Shown here piece after piece: positions 25,116 through 33,843 of a stretch of 64,000 bases of DNA. Source of the stretch: Mycolicibacterium sp. P9-22 (lineage in GTDB: Bacteria; Actinomycetota; Actinomycetes; Mycobacteriales; Mycobacteriaceae); contig NZ_NPKP01000006.1 in assembly GCF_008329585.1 (NCBI RefSeq), forward strand, positions 310,001 to 374,000, given 5' to 3'. The stretch's first letter is position 1. Each line of letters starts with the position of its first letter. The notes below the pieces were generated by a model. The model was not told the origin of the DNA, did not search any database, and worked only from the letters and a program-made list of their open reading frames with translations. The translations under genes were made by a program, and so were the position numbers.

Positions 25116-27092
25116 TTAGGGACTTGTGGTGTCAGCGTGACAGGTGCTCGCATGAGGACCGGGGAGGTCGATAGCGGGGTTACGGTCAAAGAATCCAACC
25201 GGTTTCAGCGTGAAACCTGCGTACTCGACCGGCATTACCGGCCAGTCTTCGGGACGGGTGATATGGGTCGTGCCGAACGTATGCCATACGACGATGTCCT
25301 CGCCGTTGATATCGCGGTCAGCGCTCTGATACGCCGGGAGGCCAGGACAGCCCGCACTCTGGTTTGGCAGATCTCCCGCGGCATAGCGTTCGTCGGGGTG
25401 ATACTGCGTCACCCAAAAGTTCCTTGTTGCGAACGTGGCGCGTTGCGCGATTGCCGAAGAGGGATCGGCAAGAAGAGTCGGAGCGGCTTGAGGAATGAGC
25501 TTGTACGCCGTCGGTTCGCCGAGTGCGTTCAGTTTCTCGGAGTTCTGAATCTTCCATACCCGCGATCGGGTGGCATCGGCATTCCGTGCGGCCTCGCTCT
25601 CATGATTGAGCGGTGTGCGCACTGTGCGGAAGGCATTGCCGTACGGATTTTCGGGCCCCACGGGATCGGAAACCACGTCGATTTCCACGACGCTGTTCCG
25701 GTCGCCATCGACAGCCATGTCGAGTCGCGCGCAGAACAAATGTTGGTGATACGGAGCGGCGAGGCCTTCCGCAATCTGGCTCGCGTGCGGATTGATGGTG
25801 CCGGCGAGCTGCGCGCTGGCGAACACGATTCCGGTGAGTTTGGCCTCGAACTCGATGGTTCCATCCTGGTAGAAGTACCAAAAAAACCCGTAATCGTAGT
25901 TGCCGATCACCGCAAAGAAGGACACCACCAGACGACGGGATCTGCGTGTCTCGGAGATTCCGGACATCACTTCGCGATGCTTCCACAGCACCCCGTAATC
26001 CTCTTCATGCAGACAGACCACGTTCTCCGCCGTGTAGGGATTTGCGTCGTCGTCATGCAGTTCGGCGTCGAAGTAGTAGATCTCCCCGAGACAGTCACAA
26101 CCCAACGACAGCGACGCCGCCATCCGCCCCAGGTTCCACTCGCCGACATCGAAGTAATTGAGCCAGTATCGGGTGGGATCTGGGTCCCCGTACGGAACCA
26201 CCATTTCCGAAATGGACGCTCGATGGACCACGGGTCGAAGGTTGTCCCTGTCGCGGTAGCCGATCTGGTGGAGGACGAGTCCTTCCCGAATATCGAACCC
26301 GACTCGGAACTCCCAGTTCTGCCATCGAACGAGACGACCCGACACCGTGAAGCTCGGCCCCTCAGGCTGAGAAATCTCCAACGGTTTGATGTCGCTACGT
26401 GTTCGACCGTCATCGCCCCTGGTGAGGTCACCGGAGTATGGGGGAAGAGGCGCTCCGCGGTGATCCAGAAGTTCGATGACTCGGTGGTTGGTGAGGTCGA
26501 CAGTGACGGTGAGGCCTCCGAGTGGCCTTGACCACTGGCTGTCGGTGTCGCTTTCGCGATAGAACGTCAGTGCTTTGTAGACGCGCTTGCCGATCTCCTC
26601 GGGGGTTCCGAAGTATCCCGGCGTCATCGACGAAACCACGCACTTCGATGAATCTGCGATCCCGCGTTCGGCGACCGCACGCTGCCATCCTTCATCGGAC
26701 CGAACGATTTCCTCCACCGCCGCGAAATCAGAGATGAGAAACCCCACTTGAGCATACGGTTCGATGGTCGTATCGATCGTTTCCCACGAGTCGACAATTC
26801 CCCCACTTACCGAGACGACTCCACGGTGAATCAGGCCCGCCTTTACATCGGCAAGTACCACCGCCAGCCGACGCTCTACCGGATCGCCGACGACAAACGA
26901 GTTCAACGTTCGTTTATCCGGCTCATGGAGTTGCAGTGTCGCAAACTGGCTGCCTTCGGTCAGACACCCTTCCGCGACGAGAATCTCACGGACGCGCGTC
27001 ATCTCCGCGCCTGTTATCGGGTCAAGCGGGTGCGGATCGAATCGTTCTCGTACCGGTGCCTGCTGCAAAGTCTCGATCGATGACAACGCCAT
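25116..27092 (-). CDS. copper-containing primary-amine oxidase
   Basis: 658-residue copper amine oxidase, oxidising RCH2NH2 to aldehyde, NH3 and H2O2. The topaquinone-forming Tyr399 is in VIGNYDYGFFW (N-Y-D/E-Y). The catalytic base is Asp315 in NYFDVGEW. Copper ligands are His449 and His451 in YHQHLFCARLDM, with the third His in HITRPEDWPVMP. Length is normal for the cytoplasmic actinobacterial enzymes and no signal peptide is seen. The ATG at 27092 has GAGG almost touching it, so the TTG two codons later is a possible alternative start. First gene of a minus-strand set with the SDR and perhaps the LLM gene. A palindrome shared with the PhyH promoter lies 130 bases upstream. Confidence 0.95.
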   Translation of the reverse strand: MALSSIETLQQAPVRERFDPHPLDPITGAEMTRVREILVAEGCLTEGSQFATLQLHEPDKRTLNSFVVGDPVERRLAVVLADVKAGLIHRGVVSVSGGIVDSWETIDTTIEPYAQVGFLISDFAAVEEIVRSDEGWQRAVAERGIADSSKCVVSSMTPGYFGTPEEIGKRVYKALTFYRESDTDSQWSRPLGGLTVTVDLTNHRVIELLDHRGAPLPPYSGDLTRGDDGRTRSDIKPLEISQPEGPSFTVSGRLVRWQNWEFRVGFDIREGLVLHQIGYRDRDNLRPVVHRASISEMVVPYGDPDPTRYWLNYFDVGEWNLGRMAASLSLGCDCLGEIYYFDAELHDDDANPYTAENVVCLHEEDYGVLWKHREVMSGISETRRSRRLVVSFFAVIGNYDYGFFWYFYQDGTIEFEAKLTGIVFASAQLAGTINPHASQIAEGLAAPYHQHLFCARLDMAVDGDRNSVVEIDVVSDPVGPENPYGNAFRTVRTPLNHESEAARNADATRSRVWKIQNSEKLNALGEPTAYKLIPQAAPTLLADPSSAIAQRATFATRNFWVTQYHPDERYAAGDLPNQSAGCPGLPAYQSADRDINGEDIVVWHTFGTTHITRPEDWPVMPVEYAGFTLKPVGFFDRNPAIDLPGPHASTCHADTTSP

Positions 27093-27221
27093 ACCTCATT
27101 ACGGTTGATAGACTGGATGTTTCGCGCAAATAACCCGCCCCACGCCAGTGAGGCACTCACGACATGAACCGTGCCAGATACCAGCTATCACGTCGCGCGG
27201 TGTGTTTTCTTCCTTCACTAT

Positions 27222-27235
27222 CGGACAATCGTCCG
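27222..27235. promoter_or_regulatory. palindromic operator candidate upstream of the amine oxidase
   Basis: CGGACAATCGTCCG followed by AGTCT matches the site at 21368-21381 with two differences in 18 bases. The arms extend to TCGGAC/GTCCGA at 27221-27236. It lies in the 204-base gap between the amine oxidase start and the MFS gene end. Confidence 0.6.
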
Positions 27236-27296
27236 AGTCTGCATGCCACCATACGGTGGCCGACCGTGGCCGTCAATGGAATTGGACATTCTGGAG

Positions 27297-28742
27297 CTAA
27301 GCCAACGCTCGGTCACGACGAGCGTCCCTCAACAGCAGAAGGGCGCACAGGACGACCAAAGCCCCAGCACCGGTCGCGGTGTACCAAACGGCTGTGAACG
27401 CTGCTTCGGTAGGGATCTGCGTCGTCGGGTCTGCGCCGGTGGTGAGGATTCCCGTGGTCATCGAGACTCCCAATGCGCCACCGATTGATTGGGCGATGAG
27501 GTTGATCGCTGTGGCCGGTGCGGCGTCCTCTTCTCGGACAGCCCGCAGCACGACATTGATGACGCCGACGATCGCCAATCCCATACCGAGACCGTTCACC
27601 ATACTGAATACATAAACCTGCCAGGGGCTTTGATGGAAGATCACCAAAGGGAGGCTGGCGGAGACAAGCAGTACCCCCGCGATCAAGCACAGCCACTTCG
27701 GATTGATCCATCGGTCGAGGTAGCCCGCGGCAAACGATGCAGCCGCACCGACAGCGCCGTTGACGAAGAGCAAATGGGTGGTCTGGGTGACGCCGTATCC
27801 GAACCCGTAGCCCATCGAGTCGGGCACCTCGACGAAGTAGGCCACAACGAGATTGAAACTGTAGAACACGAACTGCGAGATGACGGCGATTGCCGTCGCG
27901 ATCGCGACGGCTGGACGCATGAGAACCCTCACCGAGACCGCCGGCATGTGCCCGCGGTTCTCGACCCTCCGCTCCAGAGGCACCCACAGCGCCAGACTGA
28001 GCACCGCAACGGCGATCAGCGTGAGGATTCCAGGCGATCGCCATCCCCAGGTCGGGGCTTCGGCGAACGCCACCAGCAGCGCCCCGGCTGCGCCACCTCC
28101 GAGAACCGCACCGGCCCAGTCGATTCGTCCCGCTGATCGACGGGTCGACTCGGGGACCATGAGTTGTACGCAGCCCAAGCCGGCGATGAGCGTGATCGCA
28201 CACATCCAGAAAACCCAGTGATATGACAAGTGATCGATGATGGGACCAGCGAGCAATCCCGCCAATGTGACGACGACGAGCAGGCTCCCTCCGATCACGC
28301 CCACGGCCACGCCACGACGTCGTTCGTCGAGATACTCTCCGATCAGCGCGTAGCTGACCGGATATGCGCCAAATCCGATGCCGGCCAGGCACATCCCGAC
28401 GATCATCGGTCCCACCGTGTGCGCCGAAGCGGTGATGCACGCCCCGGCGATCGCGATGATCATCATGCCGCTGAGTACTCTGCGGTTGCCGAAGAGCGCG
28501 CCCATTTGCGCCGCCACCGGCAGCGCGGCCGCGGACGCGACAAGGAAGCCCGTGAGCAGCCAACCCGTGGCCGTTGGTGATGCGCCCGTCGCTCCGCCGA
28601 GAAACGGCAGCAGGCTGAACAGCAGCGAGAGCGGCTGGGCGATCGCGATGCTGGCGAAAGCCAGGCTCGCCACCATCAGCATCCAGTGACGCGCACCAGT
28701 GGGACTGGATCCGGGTCTACGTATCGCTTGCTCGGTAGTCAT
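27297..28742 (-). CDS. MFS drug/solute transporter, DHA2 (EmrB/QacA) family
   Basis: About 481 residues with roughly 14 hydrophobic segments. Segments include WMLMVASLAFASIAIAQPL at the start, a motif A-like LFGNRRVLSGMM between TM2 and TM3, and a motif C-like GVIGGSLLVVVTLAGLLAGP in TM5. The start is taken at the ATG (28742), which has CGAGGAG upstream. The open frame to 28814 adds a charged, unlikely stretch. Proton-driven exporters of this family move hydrophobic or cationic compounds, though import cannot be excluded. It lies between the amine oxidase module and the BVMO and could belong to either. Confidence 0.9.
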   Translation of the reverse strand: MTTEQAIRRPGSSPTGARHWMLMVASLAFASIAIAQPLSLLFSLLPFLGGATGASPTATGWLLTGFLVASAAALPVAAQMGALFGNRRVLSGMMIIAIAGACITASAHTVGPMIVGMCLAGIGFGAYPVSYALIGEYLDERRRGVAVGVIGGSLLVVVTLAGLLAGPIIDHLSYHWVFWMCAITLIAGLGCVQLMVPESTRRSAGRIDWAGAVLGGGAAGALLVAFAEAPTWGWRSPGILTLIAVAVLSLALWVPLERRVENRGHMPAVSVRVLMRPAVAIATAIAVISQFVFYSFNLVVAYFVEVPDSMGYGFGYGVTQTTHLLFVNGAVGAAASFAAGYLDRWINPKWLCLIAGVLLVSASLPLVIFHQSPWQVYVFSMVNGLGMGLAIVGVINVVLRAVREEDAAPATAINLIAQSIGGALGVSMTTGILTTGADPTTQIPTEAAFTAVWYTATGAGALVVLCALLLLRDARRDRALA

Positions 28743-28839
28743 TCCTATGTCGTCTCCTCGGTAACCGACGCGCAGCGTTCCCTGGCGGAGCCGCGACATG
28801 TGTCGGAGACACACACCGCAGGATGCCGCCGCAATGGCA

Positions 28840-30459
28840 TCATTTCTCCATCAGTGCAAAGCCCTTGTAGCCCGATTCCGCGACTTCCTTGCAGATATCG
28901 AGATAGACCCCGAATCCGCCGATGAAAAGCATGAAAACCCGCGGTTTACCGGGGACGTTCGCCCCGAGATACCACGAGTTGGCTTCGGTGAACAGCGTCG
29001 CCTCAGCCCGGCGTGCACATTCGGCGTTCCACTCGTCGACGGCCTGCGGGGTGGCTTCGATCGCCGCACAGCCATGCTCCTCGAGATACCGGATGCTATC
29101 TGCGATCCAGTTCACGTGCGCCTCGGCGTGTAGCACCATATTGGCCAGGACCGCGGGCGCACCGGGACCGGAGACGATGAAGAGGTTGGGAAAGCCGTCC
29201 ACGCCGAGCCCCAGATAGGTTCGTGGCCCGTTCTGCCAGTGTTCGTGCAGGGTTCTGCCGCCGCGTCCCACGATGTCGATCTTGCTCAGCGCGCCCGTCA
29301 TCGCATCGAACCCGGTGGCAAGCACGATCGCGTCCACGTCGTAATGATCGGCGGCGGTATTGATTCCGTTCTGATCCACGGACACGATGGGCGTGCGTCG
29401 GACGCTGATCAACTCGACGTTAGGCCTGTTGAATGTCGCGAAGTAGTTGGTGTCGGTGCAGATCCGCTTCGTCCCGATCGGGTGGTCATTCGGGATGAGC
29501 AGGTCGGCGACCTCGGGATCGTCGATGAGTGCTCGGACCTTGGCTTCGTAGAACTCGCGCGCCTGCTCGTTGGCCGTGCGGTCGATCATCTGATCGGCGA
29601 ACGTCTTGGAGAACAGTACGCCGCCCAGCTGCCAACGCTTCTCAAAGGCATCCCGCCGCTCTTCGGGCGTTGCCTCCATGGTGAGCTTCGGATGCGCGAT
29701 GTGCGGCGAGCCGCCGCCGCTACGCCACGACAGTCGCCGGCGTTCGTCGTAATTGGCCTTGATGTCGGCGCGGTCCTCGTCGGTCAGCGGCCGGTTGCCC
29801 GCCGGCACACTGTAGTTCGGGGTACGTTGGAAAACATAGAGTTGCGAGGCCTGTTCGGCGATGATCGGTATCGATTGAATACCGGAGGAGCCTGTCCCGA
29901 TGACGGCCACCCGTCTCCCGCGGAAATCGACGCCATCATGCGGCCAGTGGGCGGTGTGATACGTGTCGCCCGCGAAGGTGTCCAGTCCGTCGAACCGCGG
30001 AGTCATGGCCGCGGACAACGGTCCGGTGGCCATCAGACAGAATCGGGCATCCACCACCGCCCCGGTATCGGTGATGACCGTCCAGCGCAACGTCTCCTCG
30101 TCGAGCACCGCAGAGCGCACCCGGGTGTCGAACTCGATGTCGCGGCGCAGATCCAGACGGTCTGCCACCCAATTCATGTACCGCAGGATTTCTGCTTGCG
30201 TGGCGTACTTCTCCGACCAGTTCCACTCCTGCTGCAACTCGTCGGAGAATGAGTAGCAGTAGTCCACGCTTTCGACGTCGCAGCGCGCGCCGGGGTAGCG
30301 GTTGAAATACCACGTCCCACCCACCTCTGGTGCGGCCTCGAAGCAGACAGCGCTCAAGCCCTGTTCGCGCAGCTTGTGCACCGCGTAGAGACCGGCGAAC
30401 CCGGCACCTACGATCACGGCGTCCACGGAACGGCCGGCTTGCACATGAGAGGTTTCCAC
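28840..30459 (-). CDS. Baeyer-Villiger monooxygenase (FAD/NADPH)
   Basis: Class B flavoprotein monooxygenase of 539 residues. FAD-binding GAGFAGLYAVHKLRE lies at about 18-32. The BVMO fingerprint FxGxxxHxxxW is present as FAGDTYHTAHW, and the NADPH motif as GTGSSGIQSIPIIAEQA. The middle has RTPNYSVPAGNRPL and LISVRRTPI, as in cyclohexanone/steroid-type BVMOs. It would turn a ketone into an ester or lactone, which an esterase (36318 or 51099) could open. It is divergent from kshB with a 100-base gap that carries two tandem copies of the cluster motif. This context favours a steroid-like ketone. Confidence 0.92.
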   Translation of the reverse strand: METSHVQAGRSVDAVIVGAGFAGLYAVHKLREQGLSAVCFEAAPEVGGTWYFNRYPGARCDVESVDYCYSFSDELQQEWNWSEKYATQAEILRYMNWVADRLDLRRDIEFDTRVRSAVLDEETLRWTVITDTGAVVDARFCLMATGPLSAAMTPRFDGLDTFAGDTYHTAHWPHDGVDFRGRRVAVIGTGSSGIQSIPIIAEQASQLYVFQRTPNYSVPAGNRPLTDEDRADIKANYDERRRLSWRSGGGSPHIAHPKLTMEATPEERRDAFEKRWQLGGVLFSKTFADQMIDRTANEQAREFYEAKVRALIDDPEVADLLIPNDHPIGTKRICTDTNYFATFNRPNVELISVRRTPIVSVDQNGINTAADHYDVDAIVLATGFDAMTGALSKIDIVGRGGRTLHEHWQNGPRTYLGLGVDGFPNLFIVSGPGAPAVLANMVLHAEAHVNWIADSIRYLEEHGCAAIEATPQAVDEWNAECARRAEATLFTEANSWYLGANVPGKPRVFMLFIGGFGVYLDICKEVAESGYKGFALMEK

Positions 30460-30503
30460 AACCGGTAAACGTAGGTGCTCGCCGCACGAATGGACGCCGA
30501 AGC

Positions 30504-30550
30504 GTCCCGTTCACCGGACGTGCCGATTCGGCCCTCCCGGCCACCGGACG
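30504..30550. promoter_or_regulatory. two tandem copies of the cluster-wide operator-like motif
   Basis: GTCCCGTTCACCGGACG (30504-30520) and CTCCCGGCCACCGGACG (30534-30550) are 30 bases apart, about three helical turns. They lie between the BVMO (minus) and kshB (plus). Tandem spacing of this kind would place two dimers on the same face of the DNA. Confidence 0.55.
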
Positions 30551-30559
30551 TCGAATGGC

Positions 30560-31636
30560 TTGTCCTCGGCTGCACCCCCAAAGATCGTCGGCGTGGAGTC
30601 GACGCCCGACAAGAACAAGCTGAGCCTGAGCGTCATCGACGTCATCGAGGAAAGTCACGATGCACGGTCGCTCGTCTTTGCCGTGTCCGAGGAGGACCGA
30701 CACCGTCTCGCTTACCGACCCGGTCAGTTCCTGACGCTGCGCGTGCCGGCCGATGAGGGCCAGTCGGTGGCGCGATGCTATTCCCTTGCGAGTTCACCGC
30801 ATACCGATGCTGCCCCGAAGGTCACCATCAAGCGAGTGCCGGGCGGTTACGGCTCCAACTGGTTGTGCGACAACGTTGTTACTGGCGATGTGCTCGAAGT
30901 GCTGCCGCCGTCGGGATTGTTCACCCCCGCAGATCTGGACGCCGATCTGCTGTTGTGGGCAGGTGGCAGTGGGATAACGCCGGTCATGTCCATACTCAAA
31001 TCAGCGCTGACGGTGGGCAGCGGGCAGGTCTCGCTGATTTACTGCAACCGCGACGAGCGCTCGGTGATCTTCGCCGATGAACTGCGCGAACTCGTCGCCA
31101 TCTTCCCGGACAGACTGACCGTGATCCACTGGCTCGGGACGGTCCAAGGCCGGCCGCAAGAGCGACACCTGGTGTCGCTGGCTCGCCGATTTGGCGTCGT
31201 CGAGTCCTTCGTCTGCGGACCGGCACCCTTCATGTCCGCGGTACAGGCGGCGTTGTACGCCTGTGGCGCTCCGCGCAAGGCGGTGCACCTAGAGGTATTC
31301 CGCTCGTTGTCCGGCGATCCGTTCGTCCGCGAAACCCTGTCCGATACCAGCGGTGACAACCACGACTTCGCCTTGGCTACAGTAGATCTCGACGGCCATC
31401 AGCATTCGCTGCGTTGGCCTCGAAAGTCCACCTTGGTCGATGTGATGGTCTCGGCGGGAATCGACGTGCCCTACTCGTGCCGCGAGGGTCAGTGCGGATC
31501 ATGTGCTGCCACGGTGCTGCGCGGCGAGGTCGACATGCCCGCAAGCGACATTCTCGAACCCGAAGATCTCGAATCAGGTTTGATCCTGGGCTGCCAAGCC
31601 ACCCCTGTTTCCGACGATATTCACATCGAGTTCTGA
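30560..31636 (+). CDS. kshB: 3-ketosteroid 9-alpha-hydroxylase reductase component (KshB type)
   Basis: Electron-transfer protein of about 350 residues. An FAD-binding RxYS-type motif ARCYSLASSP is followed by an NAD-binding GGSGITPVMSILK domain. A C-terminal plant-type [2Fe-2S] ferredoxin has its cysteines in CREGQCGSC and a distal Cys in ILGCQA. This order is that of KshB and phenol-type reductases. It would pass electrons from NADH to the KshA oxygenase at 53601. The start is uncertain: TTG at 30560 or GTG at 30593. The N-terminal LSVIDVIEESHDARSLVFAV matches the KshB beginning closely. Confidence 0.88.
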   Translation: MSSAAPPKIVGVESTPDKNKLSLSVIDVIEESHDARSLVFAVSEEDRHRLAYRPGQFLTLRVPADEGQSVARCYSLASSPHTDAAPKVTIKRVPGGYGSNWLCDNVVTGDVLEVLPPSGLFTPADLDADLLLWAGGSGITPVMSILKSALTVGSGQVSLIYCNRDERSVIFADELRELVAIFPDRLTVIHWLGTVQGRPQERHLVSLARRFGVVESFVCGPAPFMSAVQAALYACGAPRKAVHLEVFRSLSGDPFVRETLSDTSGDNHDFALATVDLDGHQHSLRWPRKSTLVDVMVSAGIDVPYSCREGQCGSCAATVLRGEVDMPASDILEPEDLESGLILGCQATPVSDDIHIEF

Positions 31637-31651
31637 GACCCGAACCGGAGA

Positions 31652-31668
31652 TTTCCGCTGACCGGGAT
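31652..31668. promoter_or_regulatory. copy of the cluster-wide operator-like motif upstream of hsaA
   Basis: TTTCCGCTGACCGGGAT lies just after the kshB stop and 72 bases before hsaA, suggesting that hsaA-hsaC-kstD-like has its own regulated promoter. Confidence 0.5.
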
Positions 31669-31739
31669 CGGCGGCACAGCCGACCTGGATGGCGATGGAC
31701 CATCGATGACAAGCCCACCAACGAAGGACGGACAGCAAC

Positions 31740-32921
31740 ATGACCGAGCGGGTTATCGACCGGATTGCGGACATCGCCGACCAGATGCGCGAACAAGCCT
31801 CGGAGGCCGAGAAGGTCGGCCAGTTGACGGATCAGACCGTCAAGTCCATGAAGGCAGCGGGAAACATCCGGCTGCTTCAGCCCGCGAAGTACAACGGTCT
31901 CGAGGTGCACCCGCGCGAGTTCGCCGAGACCGTGATGGCGACGGCGGCCCTGGACCCGTCGGCTGGTTGGGTCAATGGCGTGGTGGGAGTGCACCCCTAT
32001 CAAATGGCCTACGCGGACCCCCGCGTGGCCGAGGAAATATGGGCCGACGATCCGGACACGTGGATCGCCTCACCATACGCCCCCGGGGGTGTGGCCACAC
32101 CCGTCGATGGTGGCTACATCTTCAACGGACACTGGCAGTTCAGCTCGGGCACCGATCACTGCGACTGGATCATCCTGGGTGCCGTCATCGGAGACAAAGA
32201 GGGTAATCCGGCGATGCCGCCGGTTCATCTGCACATGATCCTGCCGCGTAAAGACTACGAAATCGTCGACGACTCGTGGAATGTGGTGGGACTGCGCGGC
32301 ACCGGCTCCAAGGACATCGTCATCAAGGACGCCTTCGTGCCCTCCTATCGCACGATGGATAGCACCGAGGTGATGGACGGCACCGCTCAGCGCAAAGCCG
32401 GCATGACGCTGCCGCTCTACCTGATGCCGTGGTCGGCAATGTTCCCGCTGGGCATTTCTTCGGCCGTGATCGGTATCGCCGAGGGTGCCCTGGCCGCCCA
32501 CTTGGATTACCAACGGGATCGGGTAGGCGCCAACGGAACGGCCATCAAGGATGATCCCTATGTGATGTACGGCGTCGCCGAAGCCGCTGCCGATATCAAC
32601 GCCGCGCGCCAGGAGCTGTTGGCCAATATCGATCGCGTCTACGACATGGTCGAAGCAGGCAAGGAGGTGTCCTTCGCCGATCGCGCCGCCGGGCGCCGCA
32701 CCCAAGTTCGTGCGGTGTGGCGGGCGGTGAGTGCCGTCGACCAGATCTTCGCCCGATCCGGCGGTAATGCACTGCGGATGGACAAACCGCTACAACGCTA
32801 CTGGCGCGACGCCCATGCGGGATTGGCGCATGCCATCCACGTTCCCGGAACCGTCTATCACGCAGCGGCCCTGAGCTCCTTGGGTGTCGACCCGCAGGGT
32901 CCGCTGCGGGTCATGATCTGA
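31740..32921 (+). CDS. hsaA: flavin-dependent 3-HSA-type monooxygenase, oxygenase component
   Basis: 393-residue protein of the acyl-CoA-dehydrogenase fold group D flavin monooxygenases. HsaA hydroxylates 3-HSA to the catechol 3,4-DHSA with FMNH2 from HsaB. HsaA-like stretches are ALDPSAGWVNGVVGVHPYQM, DPDTWIASPYAPGG, GHWQFSSGTDHCDWIILGAV and VVGLRGTGSKDIVIKD. Length is equal to the known enzyme. It is followed 13 bases later by the ring-cleaving dioxygenase gene, which uses its product. The reductase partner is not adjacent but at 57328. The substrate preference may differ from canonical HsaA. Confidence 0.92.
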   Translation: MTERVIDRIADIADQMREQASEAEKVGQLTDQTVKSMKAAGNIRLLQPAKYNGLEVHPREFAETVMATAALDPSAGWVNGVVGVHPYQMAYADPRVAEEIWADDPDTWIASPYAPGGVATPVDGGYIFNGHWQFSSGTDHCDWIILGAVIGDKEGNPAMPPVHLHMILPRKDYEIVDDSWNVVGLRGTGSKDIVIKDAFVPSYRTMDSTEVMDGTAQRKAGMTLPLYLMPWSAMFPLGISSAVIGIAEGALAAHLDYQRDRVGANGTAIKDDPYVMYGVAEAAADINAARQELLANIDRVYDMVEAGKEVSFADRAAGRRTQVRAVWRAVSAVDQIFARSGGNALRMDKPLQRYWRDAHAGLAHAIHVPGTVYHAAALSSLGVDPQGPLRVMI

Positions 32922-32934
32922 CCGGAGGATACCG

Positions 32935-33843
32935 ATGACTGATTTCAGAAGTTTGGGCTATGTGAGCGTGCAGACGGCGGATATCGACCGTTGGCGCCAA
33001 TTCGCCTTCCGGGTATTGGGATTCGCAGAAGGTCGCGGGCCCGACGCCTCATGCCTCTACCTTCGGATGGACGAGCGCGCCGCCCGGATCATCGTCGCGC
33101 CTGGGGATTCAGACCGCATCAACACCATCGGTTGGGAGGTTCGCGATCATGCGGCTCTCCTGCGGGTGGGCGCTGCACTGGACGCCGCCGGCGTGCCGTT
33201 CAAACAGCTGTCACTCGAGGACGCCGACATCCGGCGGGTGGAGGAGGTGATCGCTTTCGAGGATCCGGCAGGCAATTTCCTGGAGGTCTTCCACGGCCCG
33301 GTCCTGGATCACAGTCCTGTCGTCACACCGTTCGGCGCTCGATTCGTCACCGGTGCACAGGGTTTGGGGCATGTCGTGCTGCCGGCGCTGGACGTCAACG
33401 GGATGTTCGACTTCTACACCGACGTGCTGGGGTTCTTGTCCCGCGGGGCATTCCGGGTACCCGTGCCGCCCGAGTTCGGCCCGGTACGCGTGCGTTTCCT
33501 CGGGATCAACGAACGCCATCACAGCCTGGCACTGTGCCCGGCGACGACCATGCGCGACCCGGGTCTGGTGCACCTGATGGTGGAGGTCGATAGTCTCGAC
33601 GCGGTGGGGCAGGCACTCGACCGGGTGAACACCGATGGATTCCAGCTTTCGTCCACCCTCGGTCGGCACACCAACGACAAGATGGTGTCCTTTTACGTCC
33701 GCGCACCAGGGGACTGGGACATAGAGTTCGGTACCGAGGGCATGCGGGTGGACGAAAACTCATATACGGCTGAGGAGATCACCGCCGACAGTTACTGGGG
33801 CCACCAGTGGGTCGACGACCTTCCCGCGGCGATGCGCTCGTGA
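32935..33843 (+). CDS. hsaC: extradiol ring-cleavage dioxygenase (HsaC/BphC type)
   Basis: Type I extradiol dioxygenase made of two vicinal-oxygen-chelate domains, 302 residues. The iron ligands are visible in domain 2: His146 in GLGHVVLP, His213 in LVHLMVEV and Glu264 in WDIEFGTEG. The active-site His195-His196 (NERHHSLAL) and His245 in LGRHTNDKMVSFY are also conserved. It opens the catechol ring of a DHSA-like substrate between HsaA and HsaD steps. The ATG has GGAGGAT before it, and the gene overlaps the next flavoprotein by four bases (GTGA). Confidence 0.93.
   Translation: MTDFRSLGYVSVQTADIDRWRQFAFRVLGFAEGRGPDASCLYLRMDERAARIIVAPGDSDRINTIGWEVRDHAALLRVGAALDAAGVPFKQLSLEDADIRRVEEVIAFEDPAGNFLEVFHGPVLDHSPVVTPFGARFVTGAQGLGHVVLPALDVNGMFDFYTDVLGFLSRGAFRVPVPPEFGPVRVRFLGINERHHSLALCPATTMRDPGLVHLMVEVDSLDAVGQALDRVNTDGFQLSSTLGRHTNDKMVSFYVRAPGDWDIEFGTEGMRVDENSYTAEEITADSYWGHQWVDDLPAAMRS

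Noticed and set aside
25137..26531. Plus-strand open frame of 464 codons over the amine oxidase
   Set aside because: The minus strand encodes a complete copper amine oxidase with topaquinone and copper motifs. The plus frame is its codon-aligned shadow.
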